In this document: piece by piece, positions 1-4,600 of the stretch
Layout: each line of letters begins with the position of its first letter
How positions within the stretch are numbered: the stretch's first letter is position 1
NCBI GenBank assembly: GCA_016281115.1
Contig: JAEEHZ010000007.1
Span: 1 to 7,702, forward strand
Reading direction: 5' to 3'
From: Clostridiaceae bacterium
GTDB taxonomy: Bacteria > Bacillota > Clostridia > Oscillospirales > Acutalibacteraceae
Length of the DNA: 7,702 nucleotides
Notes under the pieces: model-generated
Seen by the model: only the letters and a program-made list of their open reading frames with translations
Database searches by the model: none
Told to the model about the DNA's origin: nothing
Translations under genes and position numbers: made by a program

Positions 1-38
1 AAAAAGCAACACCGCCGACCACAACGGCAGGCGGTGTT
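1..38 (-). terminator. Intrinsic terminator after rplA
   Basis: Read on the minus strand, the arm AACACCGCC (38-30) pairs perfectly over 9 bp with GGCGGTGTT (16-8) around a 13-nt loop. It is followed by GC and then a run of at least five T at the window edge (5-1). It lies 15 nt beyond the rplA stop. In this gene order rplJ-rplL normally follow, so the terminator probably ends or attenuates the rpmG-to-rplA transcript before the L10/L12 genes. Part of the loop (CGGC, 25-28) could pair with GCCG (14-17) as an alternative fold. Confidence 0.85.
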
Positions 39-53
39 ATATTTTAAATATTA

Positions 54-746
54 TCAGCTGATCTTTGCGGGGTTAATACGCACGCCGGGGCCCATTGTGG
101 GGGCAACGGCACAGCTTTTGATGTACTGACCCTTTGCTGCTGCAGGCTTTGCCTTTATTATAGCGCCGAGAAGTGTATCAAAATTCTCTTTGAGCTTCTC
201 TTTGCCGAAGCTTGCCTTACCTATGGGGCAGTGAATTATATTTGTTTTGTCAAGACGGTACTCTATTTTACCTGCTTTTGCGTCGTTTATAGCTCTTGCA
301 ATGTCAGGTGTAACTGTACCCGCTTTTGGGTTAGGCATAAGACCGCGGGGACCGAGGATTTTACCGAGACGTCCAACAAGACCCATCATGTCGGGTGTTG
401 TAACAAGAACGTCAAAGTCTGTCCAACCTTCGGACATTATCTTTTGCGTCATATCCTCTGCGCCTACGAAATCCGCGCCTGCTTCCTGAGCGAGCTTTTC
501 GTTGTCGCCCTTGCAGATCGCAAGAACTCTTACGGTTTTGCCTGTTCCGTTAGGAAGAACTATTGCTCCTCTAACCTGTTGGTCTGCGTGACGTCCGTCT
601 ACGCCGAGCTTTACGTGAACTTCTACCGTTTCATCAAACTTTGCCTTGGCTGATTTTACACACAAGTCAAGAGCTTCGTCTATATCATATACTTTTGCTT
701 TGTCGATAGCTTTTACGCTGTCAACGTATTTTTTACCGTGTTTCAT
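54..746 (-). CDS. rplA: 50S ribosomal protein L1
   Basis: Ribosomal protein L1 binds helices 76-78 of 23S rRNA, forms the mobile L1 stalk that guides deacylated tRNA out of the E site, and in many bacteria represses its own operon by binding mRNA. The 230-residue product has the usual L1 length. It carries the family signature GPRGLMPNPKAGTV (132-145) in domain II, preceded by MGLVGRLGKIL, and a typical C-terminal stretch with TMGPGVRI (217-224). The ATG start sits 6 nt after a strong GGGAGG site (758-753) and gives the expected MKHGKKY N-terminus. The rplK stop is 27 nt upstream, so the two genes are co-transcribed. The gene ends TGA directly followed by in-frame TAA (tandem stop). A candidate L1 operator lies upstream of rplK, so this protein is probably its regulator. 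Confidence 0.97.
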   Translation of the reverse strand: MKHGKKYVDSVKAIDKAKVYDIDEALDLCVKSAKAKFDETVEVHVKLGVDGRHADQQVRGAIVLPNGTGKTVRVLAICKGDNEKLAQEAGADFVGAEDMTQKIMSEGWTDFDVLVTTPDMMGLVGRLGKILGPRGLMPNPKAGTVTPDIARAINDAKAGKIEYRLDKTNIIHCPIGKASFGKEKLKENFDTLLGAIIKAKPAAAKGQYIKSCAVAPTMGPGVRINPAKIS

Positions 747-773
747 TATTATCCTCCCTGTTGAGTGGAATTA

Positions 774-1199
774 TCAGTCAACGACCTCAACACCCATACT
801 GCGTGCTGTTCCCGCAATCATGCTCTCCGCAGTTTCTATAGTTGCCGCGTTTAAATCGGGCATCTTCTGCTGAGCAATCTTTCTGACCTGTTCACGGGTT
901 ATTTTGGCTACCTTTGTCTTGTTAGGTACGCCCGAGCCACTCTCTATGCCGCAAGCCTTTTTGATAAGAACGGCGGCGGGGGGAGTTTTTGTGATGAATG
1001 TAAATGAACGATCCGCATAAACGGTGATAACAACAGGTATTATAAGACCTGCGTCGTTCTTTGTACGTTCATTAAATTCTTTAGTAAATGCCATAATGTT
1101 TACGCCGTGTTGACCTAATGCAGGACCAACAGGCGGTGCCGGTGTTGCTTTGCCGGCAGGTATCTGCAGCTTAATAAAGCCTGTTACCTTCTGAGCCAT
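774..1199 (-). CDS. rplK: 50S ribosomal protein L11
   Basis: L11 binds the 1070 region of 23S rRNA at the GTPase-associated centre. It is needed for factor function, the stringent response and thiostrepton sensitivity. The 141-residue product has the canonical length and the hallmark N-terminus: MAQKVTGFIKLQ, then PAGKATPAPPVGPALGQ (14-30) with the conserved prolines, followed by GVNIMAFTKEFN. The C-terminal rRNA-binding domain follows (KTPPAA, then GSGVPNKTKVAKIT). I chose the ATG at 1199 over an in-frame GTG 18 nt upstream. The GTG would sit inside the ribosome binding site, and family members begin MAQKV. The gene ends with TGA and an immediate in-frame TAA, then rplA 27 nt on. The spacer before it carries the likely L1 operator. 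Confidence 0.97.
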   Translation of the reverse strand: MAQKVTGFIKLQIPAGKATPAPPVGPALGQHGVNIMAFTKEFNERTKNDAGLIIPVVITVYADRSFTFITKTPPAAVLIKKACGIESGSGVPNKTKVAKITREQVRKIAQQKMPDLNAATIETAESMIAGTARSMGVEVVD

Positions 1200-1210
1200 T
1201 TTCTCTTGCA

Positions 1211-1215
1211 CCTCC
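1211..1215 (-). promoter_or_regulatory. rplK ribosome binding site that decides the start
   Basis: GGAGG, in the context TTTTGGAGGTG, lies 11 nt before the ATG of rplK. The nearest upstream in-frame GTG overlaps this site, so it cannot be the start used. The site begins 8 nt downstream of the candidate L1 operator, so a stabilised operator stem could obstruct ribosome access. Confidence 0.8.
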
Positions 1216-1222
1216 AAAATTC

Positions 1223-1266
1223 GTGGTTAAAGCGGAACACATTAAAAAAATTTATGCTCCTCCCAC
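1223..1266 (-). promoter_or_regulatory. Candidate ribosomal protein L1 operator (rplK leader)
   Basis: On the minus strand GUGG (1266-1263) pairs with CCAC (1226-1223). An inner stem GGAGCAUA (1260-1253) pairs with UGUGUUCC (1241-1234), including two G-U pairs. Between the stems is an asymmetric internal loop, GA opposite GCUUUAA, and the apical loop is A/U-rich. L1 binds a conserved GUGGGAG...ACCAC architecture in 23S rRNA helices 76-77, and mRNA mimics of that site upstream of rplK-rplA are known for autogenous L1 control. The motif, its position between nusG and rplK, and its closeness to the rplK ribosome binding site all fit. The function is inferred from this match and was not tested. 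Confidence 0.75.
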
Positions 1267-1268
1267 AG

Positions 1269-1312
1269 GGGATTTATAAAAATCCCTCACAGCAACGACC
1301 GCATAAGCGGCC
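1269..1312 (-). other. Two consecutive RNA hairpins with identical UUAU loops
   Basis: Directly after the nusG stop the minus-strand RNA forms GGCCGC-UUAU-GCGGUC (1312-1297, one G-U pair) and then GGGAUUU-UUAU-AAAUCCC (1286-1269, 7 bp perfect). Neither is followed by a U-tract, so they do not look like intrinsic terminators. The G-U pair is stable only in minus-strand RNA, in line with a role in this transcript. They may be part of an extended leader, an RNase processing site between nusG and rplK, or a structure protecting mRNA ends. The role is unknown. Confidence 0.55.
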
Positions 1313-1314
1313 AA

Positions 1315-1836
1315 TCATTCGTAAAGCTCAACCTGTGTAAGCTCAAGCTCTACCGGAGTTTCACGTCCGAACATAGATACAATGACCTTGACCAAATTCT
1401 TTTCGACATTCAGTGTTTCCACAGTGCCGATGAAATTATCAAGCGGTCCGTCTATTATACGAACACTGTCTCCCACTGCGTAGTTGACCTCAACTACTCT
1501 GGTCTCTACGCCCATCTTGCGCACTTCCTCTTCTGAAAGGGGAACCGGCTTAGATGCTGGTCCGACAAATCCCGTGCATCCGCGTATATTTCTTACAACG
1601 TGCCAGGTATCGTCGGTATACACCATTTTAACAAAAACATATCCCGGAAAAATCTTGCGTTCAACCTCTTTTTGCTTTCCGTCTACCGTTTCCACAACTA
1701 TCTCGGTGGGAACCCTTACGTCGGAAATCAAATCTTGGAGTCCGCGATTTTCCACTGTTTTCTCAAGGTTACTTTTAACCTTGTTTTCATAACCCGAATA
1801 GGTATGAACAACGTACCATTTCAGCTCTCCGGCCAT
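1315..1836 (-). CDS. nusG: Transcription termination/antitermination factor NusG
   Basis: NusG binds RNA polymerase near the clamp, modulates pausing and termination, and links transcription to Rho or the ribosome. The 173-residue product shows the whole family layout: WYVVHTYSGYENKV at the start (7-20), the FPGYVFV motif (63-69) of the NGN domain, a linker, then a KOW domain with GDSVRIIDGPLDNFIGTV (122-139) and the ending VSMFGRETPVELELTQVE. The ATG at 1836 follows AAGGAGG with a fairly long 12-nt gap from GGAGG. The gene starts 22 nt after the secE stop and ends in TGA with no second stop right behind it. Since the protein ends where family members end, TGA acts as a normal stop in this genome. 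Confidence 0.97.
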   Translation of the reverse strand: MAGELKWYVVHTYSGYENKVKSNLEKTVENRGLQDLISDVRVPTEIVVETVDGKQKEVERKIFPGYVFVKMVYTDDTWHVVRNIRGCTGFVGPASKPVPLSEEEVRKMGVETRVVEVNYAVGDSVRIIDGPLDNFIGTVETLNVEKNLVKVIVSMFGRETPVELELTQVELYE

Positions 1837-1858
1837 AATATGCTTGTTCCTCCTTTTA

Positions 1859-2125
1859 TCAGCTTACACTTATATTCATTACAAGCTGTAAAAGGGCATA
1901 CAAGCCGCGGTCCAAAGCAAAAATGAACAAACCGGCAATTATAACTATTGCAAGAACAACGCCTGTGTTCTTGAATGTTGCCTTTGGGGTGGGCCAAACG
2001 ATCTTCTTGACTTCTCCCCAGCACGCGCGGAAATATTTTCCGATGGCAGCAAGCTTGCCCGGTTTTTTATCGGCTTTTTCGGCCTTTTTAGCCACAGCAG
2101 TCTTTTCTGCTTTATTGTCACCCAT
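1859..2125 (-). CDS. secE: Protein translocase subunit SecE
   Basis: SecE clamps SecY in the SecYEG protein-conducting channel of the cytoplasmic membrane. This is the short, single-span form usual in Gram-positive bacteria (88 residues). A Lys/Ala-rich cytoplasmic N-terminus (1-30) leads into the amphipathic segment with the signature EVKKIVWPTPKATFKNT (38-54), followed by one hydrophobic membrane helix (about 55-71) and a short outer tail. The ATG at 2125 is chosen because a GGAGGG site (2140-2135) lies 9 nt before it. Longer in-frame extensions would run into rpmG. The rpmG stop is 17 nt upstream and nusG begins 22 nt downstream. The stop is TGA followed at once by in-frame TAA. Confidence 0.96.
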   Translation of the reverse strand: MGDNKAEKTAVAKKAEKADKKPGKLAAIGKYFRACWGEVKKIVWPTPKATFKNTGVVLAIVIIAGLFIFALDRGLYALLQLVMNISVS

Positions 2126-2142
2126 AAGATATTTCCCTCCGC

Positions 2143-2292
2143 TTACTTTGTTTCTTTGTGCAGAGTATGCTTTTTGCAAAATCTGCAATACTTGTCCATT
2201 TCGAGCCTATCAGGATCGTTCTTTTTGTTTTTCATAGTGTTGTAGTTGCGTTGTTTGCACTCTGTGCAGGCCAATGTAATTTTCACTCTCAT
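2143..2292 (-). CDS. rpmG: 50S ribosomal protein L33
   Basis: L33 is a small large-subunit protein near the E site. The 49-residue product begins MRVKITLACTEC and shows the four zinc-ribbon cysteines as two CxxC pairs (C9/C12 and C36/C39), so it is the zinc-binding C+ paralogue. The sequence between and after them (NYNTMKNKKNDPDRLEMDKYC, then KHTLHKE) is typical. The ATG at 2292 follows a strong GGGAGGTG site (2308-2301). The open frame continues upstream, but that stretch has no L33 similarity and lies in the leader. It is the first gene after the operon promoter, and secE follows after 17 nt. Confidence 0.96.
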   Translation of the reverse strand: MRVKITLACTECKQRNYNTMKNKKNDPDRLEMDKYCRFCKKHTLHKETK

Positions 2293-2331
2293 TGTAGCGG
2301 CACCTCCCGTTTTATCGGTAATTTTAGCCTC

Positions 2332-2370
2332 CCTCAAAAGGGCACAAAAAAATAAACCCCTTTTTCGAGG
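2332..2370 (-). other. Stem-loop at the 5' end of the rpmG operon transcript
   Basis: In minus-strand RNA, CCUC (2370-2367) plus AAAAGGG (2364-2358), with a 2-nt GA bulge, pairs over 11 bp with CCCUUUUGAGG (2342-2332) around a 15-nt U-rich loop. The stem starts at or within a nucleotide or two of the predicted transcription start. No U-tract follows the 3' arm, so it is not a standard terminator. A stem at the extreme 5' end can protect mRNA from 5'-dependent decay, which would suit an abundant ribosomal transcript. That role is inference. Confidence 0.6.
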
Positions 2371-2377
2371 TAAAGAT

Positions 2378-2406
2378 ATATTATCATATATTCTTTTCCT
2401 CGTCAA
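2378..2406 (-). promoter_or_regulatory. Sigma-A promoter of the rpmG-secE-nusG-rplK-rplA operon
   Basis: The -35 box is TTGACG (2406-2401), the spacer is exactly 17 bp, and the -10 box is TAATAT (2383-2378) preceded by an extended -10 TGA. An alternative -10 GATAAT overlaps two bases upstream, with a poorer 15-bp spacer. The predicted start is near 2371, giving a leader of about 80 nt before the rpmG ATG. This is a strong vegetative promoter, as expected for ribosomal genes. Confidence 0.85.
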
Positions 2407-2410
2407 GGGA

Positions 2411-2431
2411 TTTTTTTATATTTTTTTATTT
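2411..2431 (-). promoter_or_regulatory. A-rich UP-like element upstream of the operon promoter
   Basis: Immediately upstream of the -35 box (after TCCC) the minus strand is almost pure A with a few T, in two phased A-tracts of seven. Such tracts contact the RNA polymerase alpha C-terminal domain and boost ribosomal promoters. The tract fills the whole space between the stop of the preceding gene and the promoter, leaving no room for a terminator hairpin. Composition and position are seen in the sequence; the activity is inferred. Confidence 0.6.
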
Positions 2432-3220
2432 TTATTGGGCATTTTTTAAAGTGTCGGATATAAAGCTGCGTTTTTTAGCCTTTTCTTTTTCGGGTTTTAC
2501 CTTTTTGTCCTTGAATTTCAGCGCGTTTTGCCAAGCTTTTTTCATATCGTCATTTAAATACTCGTTTAATATCTCTCTGTCCTGCTCGGGAACGGAGTTT
2601 AATATAACGATGGTTATGCACGAGCGCACGCTTAGATCACCGTAATCGTATTGGTTGCAAAGCACCTCTGCAAGCTTCTTTATTAAAGCTTTATCCTTCG
2701 ATTTAAGCAAACTGTTCACTCTTTGAACAACGTGTTCTCTGCCGAAAGTAACTGCTCTGAACGGAACAAAATTCATTTCTTCGTATTTTATTTCATCTTT
2801 AAGCTCGGGAAAAACCGTTACAAGCCTTTTGTAAAAGAAAATGGGGTCACCGTTACCATCTTCGCCTTTTACACGCTTGCGCTGTTGCTTTAAAACGACC
2901 TTTTTATCAGTATCAACAGTGTCTATAAAGTCACGGGCAATGTCGTCCGCGTGTTTAAGGTCATCGGCGGCAGGGTCAAATATCCAGGTTGAAAGCTTCT
3001 TCCATTCGTTGTCGGGTTCACCTTCGGACACGGCGCAGCTACTTAAAACCATATGCTTTTTATCTTTTTGATATACTACGCTGTAAGCCACATTTTCGCC
3101 TATGTAAAGCGAGCTTAAATTATCTTCACCCGAATTGCTTACGTTTTGTCTTTTATATCCTTTTGGCTCAAGCATTTTATACAGCTTGATGTTTATCGCG
3201 TCAAATGCCTTTGTTACCAA
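2432..3220 (-). CDS. Conserved-looking protein of unknown function
   Basis: I do not recognise this 262-residue protein. It has no signal peptide or membrane helix and appears cytosolic. The N-terminal 100 residues look alpha/beta: an amphipathic helix, a beta-rich stretch around YIGENVAYSVVYQ, then an acidic Trp-containing segment (EWKKLSTWIFDPAADD). A basic region (KVVLKQQRKRVKGEDGNG) follows, then a helical part from about residue 165 to 230, and a strongly Lys-rich tail (KFKDKKVKPEKEKAKKR). A nucleic-acid or ribosome contact is possible but unproven. The start is uncertain: TTG at 3220 lies 10 nt after AAGGA, while GTG at 3229 is only 1 nt from it. The gene has its own strong promoter and no terminator before the rpmG promoter. 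Base composition matches the neighbours. It is surely a gene; its function is open. Confidence 0.85.
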   Translation of the reverse strand: MVTKAFDAINIKLYKMLEPKGYKRQNVSNSGEDNLSSLYIGENVAYSVVYQKDKKHMVLSSCAVSEGEPDNEWKKLSTWIFDPAADDLKHADDIARDFIDTVDTDKKVVLKQQRKRVKGEDGNGDPIFFYKRLVTVFPELKDEIKYEEMNFVPFRAVTFGREHVVQRVNSLLKSKDKALIKKLAEVLCNQYDYGDLSVRSCITIVILNSVPEQDREILNEYLNDDMKKAWQNALKFKDKKVKPEKEKAKKRSFISDTLKNAQ

Positions 3221-3230
3221 TAAAATCACA

Positions 3231-3235
3231 TCCTT
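3231..3235 (-). promoter_or_regulatory. Ribosome binding site of the unknown gene
   Basis: AAGGA on the minus strand sits 1 nt before an in-frame GTG (3229) and 10 nt before an in-frame TTG (3220). The first spacing is too tight for a normal initiation complex, so TTG is the better start. An ATG overlapping the site is out of frame and stops at once. Confidence 0.5.
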
Positions 3236-3252
3236 AAAAATATTTCCGTGCC

Positions 3253-3281
3253 ATTATATCACAGTTTTTCATCTTTGTCAT
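3253..3281 (-). promoter_or_regulatory. Sigma-A promoter of the unknown gene
   Basis: The -35 box ATGACA (3281-3276) is separated by 17 bp from a consensus -10 TATAAT (3258-3253), which is preceded by an extended -10 TGA. The -35 box overlaps the TAA stop of the glycosyltransferase gene by one base. The predicted start is near 3246, giving a leader of about 25 nt. The near-perfect boxes suggest strong constitutive expression. Confidence 0.8.
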
Positions 3282-4480
3282 TATATTTTATCAAGTATTT
3301 GGCATAGCTCGTTATATAAGCTTTCCGCAGATCTGTATTTGCTCACGCGCTTACAGTTGTCTTTCATTTCGTTGAGCTTATCTTTATCGTTCAAAAGCCC
3401 GTCTACGATTTGTCGGCAATTGTTTTTATCTATTTTCACCGCCGCATTATTGCTTATAAGAAATTGAGAGTTATCCTCCTCCTGCCCGGGGAACGCCTTG
3501 AATATCGCAAGAGGCAATCCGCTTGCGAGGCTTTCGGAAACGGTAAGTCCGCCCGGTTTTGTAACTATCATATCGGAGATATGCATATATTTATTTACTT
3601 CATTTGTGTAATAAATAAGCACCGTTTTTTTGGGGCTTTGAGCTGTTTTGGAACCCAGCTTATATTTAAGCTTCAGCTCATTTATACTCTTTTTGAAATC
3701 TGTCATTTCATCGGATGGGTTTTGTCCCAAAAAAATGCTGAAAGCGTTATAAAGCTTTTGGTTTTTGCCTGTTATTACTATTATTTGAAAATCGGTTTCT
3801 GATGTGTTAATTTCGGCATACAACTTTAATATATCCGTAACGCCAAAGCTGCCCGCCATAATAAGCAACGTGGGAAGGTTTGGATCAAGTCCTATGCTTT
3901 CCAATTCGGCTTTTTTGTCGGTTTCCTCATAAAATTCGTCTTTTATAGGTATTCCGAGAACCATTATTCTCTCTTTTTCCACGCCGAGATTGCAAAGCTC
4001 GTCCTGCATCTTCTCGCTTGAAACAACATATTTTGTAATATTCGGGTGCAGATACATCATATGAGGAGCAAAGTCGGTAATGATACTTATAAGCGGAATA
4101 TCTAAATTATACATCTTTTTGAGCTCCGCCATCATTTCGCCCGCAAATGCGTGTGTAGACACAATAGCGTCGGGTTTGAAATCCTTTAATAAAGGCAGAA
4201 GTCTTTTGCTGAACTTTGCTATGATATGCTCGGCTATGCCGTTTAAAGAGTTTTGCTTATTGGTGGAGCGATACAGCGCTCCGAAAAGCGCCGGCGTTTT
4301 TGTGACAAGCTGTTTATAACCGCCCGATACGACCACATTAAGCGCATGGCTTACGTATTCTATGCAATCTACGATTTGTGCCTGAGAGCAAGAATCTTTC
4401 TTTTCTATAACCGATTTTAATGCGTGAGCGGCGCTCATATGCCCTCCGCCCGTTGAAGCTGATAATATCAATACTTTCAT
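3281..4480 (-). CDS. MGDG synthase/UgtP-like glycosyltransferase (GT28 type)
   Basis: This enzyme most likely transfers a sugar from a UDP-sugar to diacylglycerol or a related lipid at the inner face of the membrane, making glycolipids or lipoteichoic acid anchors. The 399 residues show two Rossmann-like halves. The MGDG-synthase-type N-domain has GGGHMSAAHALK (11-22), STHAFAGEM (108-116) and ITDFAPHMMYLHPN (134-147). The GT28 C-domain has LLIMAGSFG (205-213), the donor-binding TKPGGLTVSESLASGLP (307-323) and PGQEEDNSQFL (331-341). No signal peptide or membrane helix is seen; family members are peripheral membrane proteins. The region between ITGKN and the TKPGG motif is longer than I expect. 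The ATG has only a weak AAGG upstream, and I found no convincing promoter in the 120-nt gap after argS. MurG is excluded by the N-domain. The sugar and acceptor cannot be read from the sequence. Confidence 0.88.
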   Translation of the reverse strand: MKVLILSASTGGGHMSAAHALKSVIEKKDSCSQAQIVDCIEYVSHALNVVVSGGYKQLVTKTPALFGALYRSTNKQNSLNGIAEHIIAKFSKRLLPLLKDFKPDAIVSTHAFAGEMMAELKKMYNLDIPLISIITDFAPHMMYLHPNITKYVVSSEKMQDELCNLGVEKERIMVLGIPIKDEFYEETDKKAELESIGLDPNLPTLLIMAGSFGVTDILKLYAEINTSETDFQIIVITGKNQKLYNAFSIFLGQNPSDEMTDFKKSINELKLKYKLGSKTAQSPKKTVLIYYTNEVNKYMHISDMIVTKPGGLTVSESLASGLPLAIFKAFPGQEEDNSQFLISNNAAVKIDKNNCRQIVDGLLNDKDKLNEMKDNCKRVSKYRSAESLYNELCQILDKI

Positions 4481-4577
4481 TTAATACACAACCTTAGCCG
4501 TTATTATGCTGAACACGACGCCGTTATATAAAGCCGAGCAACAGCAGACAGTAGATCATATTTTTATTTTCATAGGC

Positions 4578-4600
4578 AAAAAACACGCCTGAGCGTGTTT
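4578..4600 (-). terminator. Intrinsic terminator after argS
   Basis: The minus-strand arm AAACACGC (4600-4593) pairs perfectly over 8 bp with GCGTGTTT (4588-4581) around a TCAG loop, and the T-run continues to 4578. It begins directly after the argS TAA. The plus strand also reads as hairpin plus T-run (to 4602), so it could act in both directions, although no convergent gene is present. It closes the rsmE-ywiB-argS unit. Confidence 0.88.

Noticed and set aside
231..653. Plus-strand 140-residue open frame opposite rplA
   Set aside because: It is antisense to a certain ribosomal gene, has Cys/Tyr-rich low-plausibility sequence and no ribosome binding site; a shadow frame.
1269..1300. A separate promoter for rplK in the nusG-rplK spacer (TATAAA near 1275-1280)
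   Set aside because: The TATAAA lies in a hairpin, and no -35 box sits at 16-18 bp; TTGCTG is only about 11 bp away.
2126..2142. tRNA-Trp gene sometimes found near rpmG-secE in Firmicutes
   Set aside because: The rpmG-secE gap is only 17 nt and no other gap has a cloverleaf-like sequence.
2293..2406. N-terminal extension of rpmG into the leader
   Set aside because: The open frame continues upstream, but L33 starts at MRVKITLAC, and the extension overlaps the promoter and leader hairpin.
4481..4577. Promoter for the glycosyltransferase gene (TATATAA and CATAAT stretches)
   Set aside because: Neither -10-like sequence has an acceptable -35 hexamer at 16-18 bp. A promoter is expected after the terminator, but I cannot point to it.
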